Shown here: positions 22,278 to 34,055 of the stretch, one piece after another | Layout of the letters: each line of letters opens with the position of its first letter | Numbering within the stretch: position 1 is the first letter of the stretch | Source of the DNA: Diphasiastrum complanatum | Lineage: Eukaryota; Streptophyta; Lycopodiopsida; Lycopodiales; Lycopodiaceae | DNA length: 64,000 nucleotides | Assembly (NCBI GenBank): GCA_029204225.1 | Contig: CM055101.1 | Location: 32,617,683-32,681,682 of the forward strand | Reading direction: 5' to 3' | Notes under the pieces: model-generated | What the model saw: the letters and a program-made list of their open reading frames with translations, nothing else | What the model was told of the DNA's origin: nothing | The model's database searches: none | Program-made: the position numbers and the translations under genes

Positions 22278-23655
22278 CTAGAGCTTTCCCATTGTCACTG
22301 TTGCCATCAAGTGTTCCTGTCTACTTAGTGCGTCCGCCACCACATGGTCCTTTCCCGCCGTGTGTAAAATGTCTATATTGAATTTTGAGAGAAAGTTTTG
22401 CCATCGCATTTGCTTTGGCGTGAGCATACCTTGGGATGAGAAGTACTTGAGTGATACATTATCAGTGAATGCCTTAAAGGGTTTTCCTGCCACATAATGT
22501 CTCCAATGCTCCACTGCTTGAACTACTGCGACCATTTCTTTTTGGCCATCATCGCTCTACGTCACTCAATTTCTTTGAAAAATATGCAACAGGTTTTCCG
22601 TCTTGCATCAGCACGGCCCCAATAGCAAAGTTCGACGCGTCTGTATGTATTTCAAAAGGTTTGCTAAAGTCCGGTAAGGCAAGGATGGGTTCTTGAGTGA
22701 TCCGTCATTTTAGTTCTTGGAACGCTGCTTCACATTCCGGTGTCCATGTCATCTTCAGATGAGTCTTGGTCTGCTCCAACAGTGGTGCCACAATTTTGCT
22801 AAATGCCTCAATGAATCTCCTGTAAAAGTTACATAAGCCCACAAAGGATTTGATGCCATGAACAGTTTTAGGTGCTAGCCGATCCAAGATAGCCTTGATC
22901 TTCTTAGGATCCATTCGAATCCGTCCGCGGCCTATAACATGTCCAAGGAAGTCAATTTCCTCCACCACAAACTCACATTTCTCTCTTTTCGCGAACAAGC
23001 AGTTCCTCCTCAGTCGTTGGAGAACTGTCCATAAATGTTTAATGTGATCTTTAAGGTTCCGGCTAAATACTAATATGTCATCGATGTACACAATGACAAA
23101 TTCATCCAGGCAGTCTTGAAATATATTGTTCATCAACGTGCAAAAAGTGGCTAGTGTGTTTGTTAGACCGAATGGCATCACCAGGAACTCGTGACTCCCA
23201 TACCGCGTTCGAAACGCCGTTTTGTGCTCATCACCTTTAGCTATTCAAATTTGATGATATCCAGATCTGAGATCTATTCGGCTAAAGTATTTGGCATGTT
23301 CGAGTTGGTCGAATAGGTCATCAATTCTAGGCACGGGGTACTTGTTCTTGATGGTACTCTTGTTAAGCAAGCGATAATCCACACACATTCGAAGAGTTTT
23401 GTCTGCCTTTTCCACGAATAACACTGGGGCTCCAAAAGGTGAAGCGCTAGGTTCAATAAAACCTTTGTCAATCAATTCACCAAGTTGTCGTTTTAGTTCC
23501 GCCAACTCCTCTTGTGACATTCTGTAGGGTGCTCGTGAAGTTGGCTCGGTTCCTGGTACCAACTCAATTTTATGGTCCACTGGTCTTCGAGGAGGTAGCT
23601 TAGTTGGGAGTTCCTCCGGGAACACATCGCTAAATTCTTCTAGCAGATCTGCCAC
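22278..23655 (-). pseudogene. Ty3/gypsy reverse transcriptase and RNase H fragment
   Basis: Minus-strand blocks: 23655-23245 with [37 protein letters not shown] and [15 protein letters not shown] (motif A); 23181-22705 with MPFGLTN (motif B), VIVYIDDILVFSRN (motif C, catalytic YIDD) and FLGHVIG; 22535-22278 with RHYVAGKPFKAFTDN and KDHVVADALSRQ (RNase H end). The junctions near 23230 and 22700 are frameshifted. No integrase or LTR is attached. This is a different gypsy lineage from G2, whose motif C reads FLDD. Confidence 0.9.
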
Positions 23656-23759
23656 TTCTTTTCCCTTCTGGGACTTCTCGGCAGATGCAAAGTAGACTTA
23701 AGCGCGTGTTGGGGAAACCGCTCAAGTCCCAGCGCCCTTTGAGGCGCCGGTGCAATATG

Positions 23760-24335
23760 TGGTATCAGAGCCGACTAGCCGGTCAACTACACACATGTCT
23801 CACAGGGATGGCCACGTTTTGGGATTTGTCAGGACAACCGTTGCGCAAGGTGCTGCCCACAGTGTAAGCACGGGTGCGTGCACGGTCAGGGTGGTCGACA
23901 GAACGGGGGACTTGATGAGTCAAAGTGTTGCCCTCGAGGTGTAAGCACGGTCAGTTCTTGCGGTTTGGGCCTGGCGCTGTCTGCACGTAGGACGGATGAG
24001 GCAAAGTGCTGCCTAGGTAGGTGAAAGCACGGTCTGTACCTTGTGGGGTACGGAGCGACATATTAGAACTGTACGGGTTAACCATTGATACAGAGATGCT
24101 ACTCGAATTCGGGTGTAAAGCACGGGTGGTTAGCTGCCGGTGCGGGATAGCTGCCGATCGTCTAGCTATAAGGGCTATCGACCAAAAAGTGGTGGGGCGT
24201 GACTGAGGCAATGTGCTGCTTAATGGTGAAAGCACGGATGGTTGGATGGATGTTTCCCCGTGGGCTAATTCTATGATAGATTTGTGTGGGCGCGGCTAGG
24301 CAAAGGTCCTACGTCCGGTCTCAAGGGGAATGTGA
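23760..24335 (+). mobile_element. LARD-family leader, copy A
   Basis: Starts with a primer-binding site, TGGTATCAGAGC, at 23760-23771 and matches the 5' internal part of the complete LARD (59943 onward). It includes the five iterated GTGCT...AGCAC stem-loops between about 23850 and 24235. The sequence just upstream ends GCGCCGGTGCAATA and differs from the usual LARD LTR end. Confidence 0.75.
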
Positions 24336-24574
24336 CTTGAGAGGGATCCTCTGTTTAGCTTTGGTTGGTATGTTCATTTGTGGTGTGCTTGCCTGGACCT
24401 GAATTATCCCTGACTACTTGTTTTGATCCAGGTGATCTGATCTAGTTGGGAGTTGTGAGAGGAGCTTACATTTATGAGTGGAAGACACACAAGTATGGAA
24501 AGGAACTTCCATGGGGCAACCCCCAAGATTGGTTCAAGATTGTTATTCTTATCATGAAAGATCGCGGGGAGGAA

Positions 24575-24789
24575 GTTAGATTTCATGATCGACTCCGGAG
24601 CTTCACATAACTATATCTCAAGGAGCGTAGTGGAACAATTCAACTTGCCGACCAGGAATGTTACATCTACTCTCAAGGTAGAAACAGCGAAGGGAGTACT
24701 AGATGCAGACAAAGTGACATTGAACATCCCGGTGCAGATTGGAAGATGGAAGGCTAAACTTAGCTTTGTGATTTTAGAGATGGATCCCT
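24575..24789 (+). pseudogene. Ty3/gypsy aspartic protease fragment
   Basis: Reads MIDSGASHNYIS, the catalytic Asp-Ser-Gly of a retroviral-type protease, then SVVEQFNLPTR and a flap-like LSFVILEMDPFE. The match stops where LARD LTR sequence begins at about 24790. No RT follows. Confidence 0.8.
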
Positions 24790-24935
24790 TTGAGATGCCT
24801 GCACTACAGTTGGTTAAGTCTGATTGTTGTTGGCGAGTTCGCTACTTGTATGTCAAGTGGGTTTGGACGGCAAGAGTCGAAGGCCGGGATAGCTAAGTCG
24901 TGGTTCCCGGCTCCCTTTGGGATGTCTGCGCTACA
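24790..24935 (+). repeat. LARD LTR 3' tails, two end to end
   Basis: A 19-bp LTR end (GATGCCTGCACTACA) is followed at 24809 by another LTR tail starting GTTGGTTAAGTC and ending GCGCTACA at 24935. The repeated terminus suggests unequal recombination between LTRs. Confidence 0.65.
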
Positions 24936-26140
24936 TGTGGTATCAGAGCCAACTGGCCGATCAGCTATGCGGATCTCACAGAAATGGCCATGATTTGGGG
25001 TTCATCAGGACAACTGTTGTGCAAGGTGCTGCCCACAGTGTAAGCATGGGTGCGTCCACGGTCGGGGTGGTCGGCAGAACGGGGGACTTGATGAGTTAAG
25101 GTGTTGCCCTTGAGGTGTAAGCACGGTCAGTTCTCGGGGTTCGGGCCTGGCGCTGTCTGCACGTAGGACAGATGAGGCAATGTGCTACCATTAGGTTGGT
25201 GTAAGCACGGTCTATGCCTTGTGGGGTGCGGAGTGACATATTCGAACTGTACGGGTTAACCATTGATACAGAGATGCTGCTCGAATTTGGGTGTAAAGCA
25301 CGGGTGGTTAGCTGTCGGTGCAGGATAGCTTCCGATCGTTTAGCTATAAGGGCTACCGACCAAAAAGTGATGTGGCGTGACTGAGGCAATGTGCTGCTTA
25401 ATGGTAAAAGCACAAATAGTTGGAGGGGTAATCTATGTGGGCTGATTCTGTGATCGATCTGTATGGGCGCGGCCAGGCAAAGGTCCGTTGGCAGGACCAT
25501 CTCAAAGGGGGACCTTGTCTTTGTTACCTGTTAGTAAACCTACCTGAGTGTCTTGCTTGCATGTATTCGTGGTGAGTCTTAGTACTCGTGCTTTGTCTGG
25601 TTTGCATGATTGCTTGTGATACAAGGAGCTGATTGCTCGAGAAGGAACCTTTCTTTTGAAGGCTGACACCATCAAACAAAGAGGACTATAGAATCTGTGG
25701 GGCGGATTCGCAGTTCAAGTACTCGCACGTGAACGACAACGAAATGACTCGATGTTTGCAAAGGATGGATGGCTAGCCTGTTTCTTGGGTTAGTTTCATT
25801 TTGTGACAACGCCCACCAGACGCAAGCAGGAAGTCAAAAGCTGAAAAGGGCAATTTCAGGGGAGATCTTCTATGGAGCAGTTGGTCTTCATTTGGGACGG
25901 CCACCTTCGGAACTGAAACTCACTGAGCATGGGTGATATTCAGTATCAGTTGGGTTTTTCCTCAAAGGGGAAAAGACTAGGATCCTTTTCAGAGATTGAC
26001 AACAAGTTGGATCAAGCCATAATTCTAGCAGATGGGAAGCAAAGTGTTGCAAAGGCTTTTTGTTTGAGAACTCTACTCTAAGTCCGATCAACTGTTTTTA
26101 TAAGTGGAGGGGAACTATCACACACACCTCTCTCTTGGGG
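24936..26140 (+). mobile_element. LARD-family internal region, copy B
   Basis: Begins with the primer-binding site at 24938-24949 and matches 59943-61145 of the complete LARD. It contains the five iterated stem-loops at about 25025-25415. It has no convincing coding frame. It ends at CTCTCTTGGGG, joined directly to LTR sequence, so about 1.1 kb of 3' internal sequence and the polypurine tract are missing. Confidence 0.8.
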
Positions 26141-26954
26141 ATGGCTGTCTAGTCTGGCGTAGCACCAAGTTGGCTTCCAACGCTCATGACAAAGCTTTCA
26201 GCTGGTTAATTCTGATGTAAGTCAGACCGCTTGCTTGGAATGAATGTTACTCGTTTGTAACGAAGCTTCGAGTTGGTTAAGTTTGATGTATGTCGAGTGC
26301 CTTGCTTGGAGGGAAGTCACCCACATCGGGACCCCCAATCTGGCATGGCGTTAGGTTGGATCTCAATGTTGGTTTTCGGAACTTCAAGTTGGTTAAGTCT
26401 GATCGTTGTTGGCGAGTTGGCTGCTTGTATGTCAAGTGGGTTTGGATGGCACGAGTTGAAGGCTGGGAAGCTAAGTCGTGGTTCCTGGCTCCCTTTGAGA
26501 TGCCTGCGCTATGCTCTTTGGGAACGGGCTCTAACCTGTCGGCTGAGTTGGATGGCTTGCTTGGGTGGAAGTTACATGTTTATGGCTGTCCAGTCTGGCA
26601 TGGCGCCAGGTTGGCTTTCAGTGCTCGTGATGAAGCTGTCAGTTGGTTAAGTTTGATGTAAGTCAGACCACTTGCTTGGAATGGATGTTACTCGTTTGTA
26701 ATGAAGCTTTGAGTTGGTTAAGTTTGATGTATGTCGGGCGGCTTGCTTGGAGGGAAGTCACCCACATCGGGACCCCCGATCTGGCATGGCACCAGGTTGG
26801 ATCTCAATGTTGGTTTCTGAGCTTCCAGTTGGTTAAGTCTGATCATTGTTGGCGAGTTGGCTGCTTGTATGTCAAGTGGGTTTGTACGACAAGAGTTGAA
26901 GGCCGGAATAGCTAAGTCGTGGTTCCCGGCTCGCTTTGGGATGCCTGCACTACA
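26141..26954 (+). repeat. Two tandem partial LARD LTRs
   Basis: Segment 26141-26512 matches the LTR from ATGGCTGTC to GCGCTA. Segment 26513-26954 re-enters the LTR further upstream (CTCTTTGGGAACGGGC) and runs to the CACTACA end. Both lack the GGCGCC-rich 5' third. Confidence 0.75.
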
Positions 26955-28443
26955 CTCAGGGAGTGACAGTTGATACTTTGGCGAGTAATCAGGTGAGCTG
27001 CATTGTCATATGCACGGTAGTCTCCAAGTTGGCGTCACATGTTATTTCTATCCATCATCTTTTGGTATGCATGATGCAGTTTTTTGGTTAGAGCTAGTTG
27101 GAGTCTAGTTGCACTACAGGTGGACAGATTCTTGGGGAGCTATCAGCAGCTAATGGATATTTGGTGATCAGATGGTATAGGGTACAGGGTTCTGGAGCTA
27201 TCCTACCTGATATGCTATGGATCGTGGGTGAGTCATTCATCACGATAGTGGATCTAGTTTGCATTTGCTTTGGCTTGGATGCTATGATGGATGTTGTGGG
27301 GAGATAGGCTCCTTGGTGGGAGGCCTATATACTGGTCAAATCAGAGTTGGCAATGTCAAGCATGGAAAGTTGAACCTACATGGGATGTAGGACAGATAGA
27401 TCATCATCAATATCTCTGGGAGGTGGGCAAGCTACTCAAGTATATCCTATGGTGAGGTTTGTGTACATTCATTCATTGAGTCCTTGGTAGACTCTTGTGC
27501 TTGGAGCATGGGGAATGGATGAGGATCAGCTTTTAGGACTTATTGGACAGTTGGATATGCTTGGATGTGAGAACATATTGGTACAGGTGCAGGCCATGGT
27601 TGAGGACCTGATTTGGTGACCAGAGGTGTAGCAGCAAATCTACAGTGGCACAGGTGTTGGTACGACAGGATACCATAGTTTGGGCAGGCCTTCGTCATGT
27701 ATTTGATGCTTGATCATTCATGTTGGTTTGCATGAGTGTGTGTGGGCTTGCATGTTGCCTTGTCACGTGAGTCTAGATCTGAGTCAGAGTCGTATGTGGT
27801 TGTGCATTTGCTACAGTAAAACAAAGTAGCCATTTTATGCCCATTGACTTGTCATTGTCTACTAGCTGTCTATCTGGTGAGGGTGCAATCTTGTGGTGGC
27901 AGTAAGATTTCCTCAGGTTGAGCCTCAGTCGCTCATTTATGTCAGCTTTACAGGTTTGTGCTTGTAAGTGTCTGATAGGATGTCAGCCTAGCTAGATGGA
28001 GGATGTAAGTCTCATGGTGGCAGTGGGATTTCCTTAGTTTGAGCCATGTCGCTCATGTGGTCCACTTCTGTTCAAGTCGGATTGGGGACGAGTCAGTTGG
28101 TTGAGAGTATGGTAGACTCTCTGTATGAGCATTGTGTTTACATGATACTTTGTGAGTCAAACCTGGTGGTTTGTTGGTGTGCTTGAGTGTGAGTCAAGTA
28201 CAGAGTAGCAGGATATGCATAACATCTTTTGGACACTCCAGACATTGCTACAAATTATTGTTTTTCACTCTTATCACATTTGAGCTTAAGAGAGAGAGAG
28301 TTAGAAATCAATTTTGATCTGATTCATTATTATAAGCTTCAAATGTGATACTGTAATAAATGTACAGTTAGTCAGATTGCTATTTTCAGTTGTGATCGGG
28401 ACGTGACCCACTATTGTCATATCAGCGGGCACTAATCCCGTTT
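26955..28443. other. Long non-coding G/T-rich stretch
   Basis: Similar in composition to 20501-22277, with only short frames. One GGCGAGTAAT word occurs near 26984. A short GA run is present near 28290. No RNA gene or transposon motif is recognised. Confidence 0.4.
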
Positions 28444-28468
28444 GGCTACTTCGGTTAGCCGAGTAGCC
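28444..28468. repeat. Small hairpin
   Basis: GGCTACTTCGG-TTAG-CCGAGTAGCC forms a stem of ten pairs with one bulged base and a 4-nt loop. Confidence 0.6.
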
Positions 28469-28761
28469 ACATGTAGGAAGAAATTAGCCTGTACAGTGAT
28501 TTTTGAGTTCATTATGCTATACTCAAGGGCATGTCCTTGGTTTGTCAGTATATGTGGCCATATTGGGCCTAACTCTAGTTTGGTAGGTGGTAGGCCAGTT
28601 TAGTGACACTTGTTGAGCCCATGCAGTTTGGGGCTTTGCTATATGTACAGTGTTTCTTTATAATAGACAACTTTTGTTGTGCCATCTTTGAGAGCTTGTG
28701 AGGAGTGGCTATGGTGATTGTGTGATGTGATCTGCATACTACACTAGATCCTAACAGAATT

Positions 28762-29760
28762 TCAACTAGAAGATGGTGCAGGCGATGAGGCGAAGGCGAG
28801 CGATTGGCCTGCCAACAATAGAGCGAGTGGATCTTGTGAGAATAGGCTGGCAGATGGAGAGGAGGGTGTGGGCATTTTAACATCTAGATGCTCCAGGTGG
28901 GTGTAGGCAATGACGGTGATGAGACCACCACAGGTGATCCATGAGGGGCGCTTGAAAGTAGCATGTATCTCCTTTACGAGAAATGAGGCCCAATCACAAA
29001 TGGTGTTCGGTCCATCCATCATGGTCGTCATGACGATGACTTGCTTGGACACGCGGAGGGGATGGTGGGAACTCATGATGATAGTGGCGGACAAAAAATC
29101 TATCGCGACATGGAGATTTGGATTCTTGAGTTGCGAAATCGGGTACCCGTCATTGGTTTTTGTTTTAACTTCATCATTATCTGGACGAAAAAATGTGGAT
29201 ACATCAAATTTTGGTGAGGGTTTTGGTGGCTGGCAGGTGGGTGGAGTGTGGAAGAGTCAGAGCTATTGAAATTAGCTGTGGGTTGAGGGAGACACATGGT
29301 CCCGCCCTTTATAGGTGACGGTGAAATGATCTTTGCCGAAAGTGGAAAAGACTTGATCGACAAGAGCAAGATCTTGGAAGATGGGCAGTTCCATGTTATG
29401 GAGGCCCACGACACTCAGGACTATGAGACAACCGTCGGTGCGAAGAGCTGCAATCTCTTGCTTCGTGAGTACTAGGCAAAATGGTGTACCGCGGAGATGC
29501 ATGTGCGACAAGAGCAACTGTTTGGCTGGCAGATTGGGGAGATGTTTCTCCCTCCTCTCGGTTGGGGGACATGGATGAGGGTGGGGATGAGGACAAGGTG
29601 AATCCGGTCTACTAGGACGCGAATGGAGAGGTAGAAGTCCGTGAGGACATAGCAGGGTTAGAAGAACGGTTGGGGCTAGGAGGTGCAATAGTGGTTCGGG
29701 TGATGCGGGCTTTTTGGCCTGTGGAGCAGTAGCGCCCGGAAGATGACGTTTCGGTGCCAT
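28762..29760 (-). pseudogene. Unidentified minus-strand gene with Pro-rich N-terminus, frameshifted or spliced
   Basis: An ATG at 29760 begins MAPKRHLPG, followed by a Pro/His-rich low-complexity stretch, then a folded-looking part (LTKQEIAALRTDGCLIVLSV, FSTFGKDHFTVTYKG) to about 29290. After a break, the frame from about 29240 to 28762 reads well (FDVSTFFRPDNDEVKT, NLHVAIDFLSATIIMSS, GPNTICDWASFLVKEI, PSWITCGGLITVIAYTHLEH) and ends at a stop. A CCAG acceptor-like site near 29240 would fit an intron. The CDWASFLVKEI...GGLIT pattern loosely recalls plant mobile-domain or retroelement ORF1 proteins, but I do not assign it. Confidence 0.4.
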
Positions 29761-29797
29761 GGATGCAGTCAGGTACAAATGTGGATGGGGGTCTGAG

Positions 29798-29943
29798 GGC
29801 GAGTTTTAGATAGATGGTGAGTATTAGTCGGGTGGTGAGTTATCTACAGTGGGCGAGTAATACAATATGGCGAGTAATAAGCGCGAGTTATAGACAGGTG
29901 AGTAATACGAGGTCGGCGAATAATAGCTGATGGCGAGTAATAG
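29798..29943. repeat. GGCGAGTAATA short-motif array
   Basis: About nine copies of an 11-12 bp word, GGCGAGTAATA(G), with variants GGTGAGTAATA, GCGAGTTATAG and GGCGAATAATAG, start near 29798, 29817, 29834, 29852, 29869, 29882, 29898, 29915 and 29932. Spacing is about 13-20 bp. The array lies just upstream of the minus-strand gene starting at 29760. Confidence 0.8.
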
Positions 29944-30243
29944 AAAACCGACCTCAATAGCTACAAAATTTTCATTCTATATTGCAACTTAAATACCGTG
30001 AAAAAATCATCTAGCGACTCTACATTCTCCATTTGCATCGGTTCTAGATATGGAAAACATGCACATCCACAATATCAACACGTAACTATTATGGAAACAA
30101 ATGTTGACAAGCTCACCAAGTCAAAGAAATAAACATACAAAGCACAATGACATTAGGACTTATGCAAAGCAGTGCATTCCTCTAAAACTTTGTTTGTTGT
30201 TTCCAACAAATACTCAAGCCATGTTCTCTTTACCACCCATACT
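29944..30243. other. No gene seen
   Basis: AT-rich, with stops in all frames and no recognised element. Confidence 0.4.
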
Positions 30244-31638
30244 CTAAATTCTTGGAATCCCAAACTGGCCACTCATTGGCCCTGTACACCAGTTAAGCCA
30301 TTTGCATTTTTTGTCACTCGAAACTATTGAGCATTGTAGATGATGCAACTTCTCCAGCCCAATGTTTATTCCCATGCCGGCTTTTTTGGTGCTTGTGACC
30401 AACTCAAACCACTCAAGCCCAATGTCGGGTTTACCACGCCCAACATTTTGCCCATCTTGTTGGTCCAACACAGGTGGACTGCAGAGACAACATCTTTCAA
30501 TGTTTTATCCTGCTTCAAACTTGGCTCTTGATTCATCGAGCTCTCTATTTATAGGATTTTGAGAAATTGATATTAATGTCAAGTACATGAATGTGTCATA
30601 CACATGACAGTGCAATACACATTGCAAAGGTATAGTTGCACATAATATAAATTCATAACAATGACAAAGCACATAAACTAATGCATAAGTGCCCTACCTC
30701 AAATAGGACACAAGCAAGCATATATCTAGTAAGTGGATACCACATAATATATCCACGTTTCATTTCGATGGATCTTATTTTGTCAACTCACTCTCTATGA
30801 ATTTTTGTTTGAAATATTCTGTGGAGCACTCGCAAAGACGCCTCACACTAAACAATTCCCACCTCATTCAATCTACCAACAACACAAAAATGTCAATCAA
30901 TGCAACATTGAAAAAAAAATTGAGCAGCATGAAATTAGAGCCCAAGAAAACATAACAACATATTCACCCAATTCATGGATGCAAATAATTCCATGCCACT
31001 TTCAGCATCAGGCTGGATAAAGCTGAAAACTCTTCATTGATGGCCTCTATCCATCCCACAACACAATGGTTACCATCCCAGCAGATAAACATGCGTCCTT
31101 GCATGTCATTCCAAGATGGATCATGGGAAACCGTCTCATCAAAATATGCACTCAAATGCTCCCATATTGGATCCCATAGCACCTTCATGTGATCCTTCAC
31201 AAAAATGCTTTGCCTCGATTTAAGTGGCCATGGACAATATGAAGTCACCCTTTTCCATGAGATAACCATCTCTCTGTATACCCACTTCATGCGCAACCTC
31301 TCCTGTCCCACTGTTTGAATTGCTTTGTGAGACAATATCCTACACAAGGGAATCAATGGTGGTGGTGTGCTCCGCTACACCCTCAAACGAGCCATCGTAA
31401 TAGAAAACATGTCCAAATGAAATGAGATGGACACATTTCCAATTTCATCCACTGTAGCTAATTTCTTGCAGTATTTTTTGCCACTCTCAATGACTACATT
31501 CTCAATATCATTATCAACATCTGGTTTAGTTATTTCCATAGTGTCAATAGAGATGGAATTCTGTGTCTCTTCAACTTTAGCTATTGCCTCCATATTCAAC
31601 TGGCCATCCATGATTTCTAGTTCTAATTGAACAACCAT
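30244..31638 (-). pseudogene. Unidentified gene with a DGNH motif, several exon-like blocks
   Basis: Minus-strand blocks: 31638-31375 (acidic, VEETQNSISIDTMEITKPD...), 31356-30973 and 30520-30244. The middle block contains LSHKAIQTVGQERLRMKWVY, then DPSWNDMQGRMFICWDGNHC and VVGWIEAI. The DGNH-x(4)-W pattern recalls the DGxHR box of ParB/sulfiredoxin-like domains and some lineage-specific plant families, but the usual Arg after His is Cys here. The last block reads LDQQDGQNVGRGKPDIGLEW and ends at a stop. Stops and possible introns separate the blocks (for example the acceptor-like TTGGTAG near 30880). It looks like a host or mobile gene family member, probably decayed. Function is unknown. 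Confidence 0.4.
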
Positions 31639-33060
31639 CTACACATGAACAACAATGGGGCAAGTGATGAATTCAAAATAAATTATTGAGTACGTATTCC
31701 ATTGCTAGTAGAATGGCAATATTACTTCATCAGTTGATATCACCTCAATGGTCGATACAGCCTTAACCATTTGTTCTTTTATTGTGTCCATAGTTGTCGC
31801 TAGAAGGAGATTTTTGGCTCGCGATCTTGTCAAAACCATGTTGTATCAGAAAAGATCAAAAAGTTCTTGTCACATTCAAAACAATAGTGAGAAAAAACAA
31901 TTTACGTACAACATTCATATAATAGAAGGCTCTTGCAACTTTGTGAGAATAGACTTTTCCAAGTAATTGAAGGTGTACATTCGAATCTATGTTTGAACCC
32001 CAACACCATGGTACGTTTTTATAATGGCTTTCAAATATACATTTATACTATGAGACTATGATGGAAAATTTCACAAAAAATGAGTAGTTACAAACTAGGA
32101 TCTATCAATATGAAAGCCCATACTCCTCTCTTTTGCAGCTAGAAGCATAAATATTAAGCACATTCTCACCACTTATATGGTCTTCTTTCTATCGATAACA
32201 ATATGGAATAAATCCCTTTTCAGCTCCCTTATGAAAAGCTTTAAGCTCTTCTTGTTGAAAGACCAAAAAGACCTCTTCACAAACTTAGGTGGTTTAGGAA
32301 TCCATGACCTAATCACAAAATACATACCAATTCCTAAATGACTACTCAAATTATATGGATGTCAATCAACCTTGGAATGCATGCCTCATGAACTACATGC
32401 CATTGTTTGACAACCCTCACACTTTGGTCTGAACTTTCAATGATTAACTAGTATTAACATTGTATGAATTCTATTAAAGACAGGATCAATTTTACTTTGG
32501 ATTCCATTGATGGATGGACTTGACCCTTTTGTTAGAACATAGTTAAGAGATGAATATTCAATTACAACACAAAATGTTTAGTTTACATTGTCATTGTATG
32601 TTGCCAACCACACATTTTCTTCATAAAGCCAGGTCAATCTGCCTAAGTTTTTGTGAAATAGCATGTAGAATTCATGATGGATTTCAATAACAATGCATCA
32701 ACTCAATTGAGGCTTGTCCTTTTCATGAAATCCTTGACCATTTAGGTTTTCTGAACGATCCTCAACAGCTGGGTCTTGCTAAAAAAACTAGTATTCATTC
32801 TATAAATTTTGATACTTGGAAGATATTCGTAAACACTTAGGCTAAAAGTGTCCACTATATTAAACTCTTATCCATTCAACAAAGATCAAATAGTCCTTTT
32901 CAAGCCCTAAAAACTATGCTAGGAATAAGAAAAATCTGCCAATGAGATTTTAATTTTTATTTCTACAGTCTCTCCAATAAGCAAGTCATTGTACATTCAA
33001 TCAAACGCTGATTTGCAATGTTACACATGTTTATGGAACCACAGACTACAAAAAAACATG
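31639..33060. other. No gene seen
   Basis: AT-rich unique-looking sequence with only very short frames. No LTR, PBS, RT or RNA-gene motif is recognised. Confidence 0.4.
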
Positions 33061-33545
33061 CCAACTCTACTCATTGGCGAGTAGAGTTGGTGGGCAAATT
33101 GTTTTGCCTTGCCAACGATCCGGCAAGGCAAAAAAATGCATTCCAATCTTTTGTTGATTGAAGTTCTATACTCAAGCATCAGCTATCATGCTGGTTAATG
33201 TCATTTCCACTTCATTAGGCTAAATCCTGGTCAATGTCATTTTCACTTCATTTCCAAATTGATTCTAAAATTGCCATTTTTTTCCTGCCTACGGTCTGAC
33301 AGGACATAAATTTTTTTGCCATGGACGATGGCTGTCAGTTGGCACATTGGCAAAAAACTTTTGCCCTGCCAGCGATTTGGCAGAGCCACAAAAGATACAC
33401 TCCAACTCTACTCACCGGCGAATAAAGCTGGAGTGCATTTTTTGTTGCCCTGCCAGATCACTAGCAGGGCAAAACTTTTTTGCTATGTTTTTCCTGCCTG
33501 TTGCTTGCGATCTGACAGGGCAGAAAAAATGCAGAAGTTCATCCC
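33061..33545. mobile_element. Foldback (nested palindrome) elements, two units
   Basis: Unit 1: CCAACTCTACTC-ATTGGC-GAGTAGAGTTGG is a perfect 12-bp stem (33061-33090), followed by TTTTGCCTTGCC-8 nt-GGCAAGGCAAAA, another perfect 12-bp stem (33102-33133). Unit 2 (about 33290-33540) repeats the theme: a hairpin near 33359-33394, a diverged CACTCCA...TGGAGTG palindrome at 33399-33435, TTGCCCTGC-10 nt-GCAGGGCAA at 33445-33472, and a further TTCCTGCC/GGGCAGAA pair at about 33488-33527. The unit is roughly symmetric about the central palindrome. No coding capacity is seen, which fits a foldback-type non-autonomous element. Confidence 0.6.
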
Positions 33546-34055
33546 AATACAGAGGAGGATGAAGCACAAGCAATACTAATCTAAGGAAGCTAGCATATTT
33601 GGTTTATAAGACTTGGTCCAACAATGGCACTGAATGCATGAACTGCATCCATCTTTTGTACATCTAAAAAGGTCCTCAACTTGCAACTTCTTCAAGCATG
33701 CCTTATCATCTCAATGACAATGTCATGTAGTCTTTGACATTTGTATTTCTTGCAATGTGGTGTATATTCATAAGACTGCATACAGTAAGTGCCATATGTT
33801 TCTAATGCAATGCAGTTTTCATTTTGAAACAGAATATGGCTTATCTAATTTGTGCCATCATTCAGTTTAGAAAGTTGAGCATGAAGATGAGAGCCATTTT
33901 TTTTTTATGATTTTGCCCTATTCCCAGCCTTCTCTCATTGTAGACTGGGTTGAAGGTGTTGGTGTCAAATTTGCTATCTTTATATTATTTTAAGTATCTG
34001 TTGGATGGACAATATCATTTTCTGACAAGGGCTATTGCTTTGGTCCAGATGGATG
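33546..34055. other. No gene seen
   Basis: AT-rich sequence between foldback units without open frames. Confidence 0.4.

Noticed and set aside
29381-29578. Plus-strand frames opposite the Pro-rich gene
   Set aside because: Shadow of the minus-strand frame starting at 29760, which has the better start and composition.
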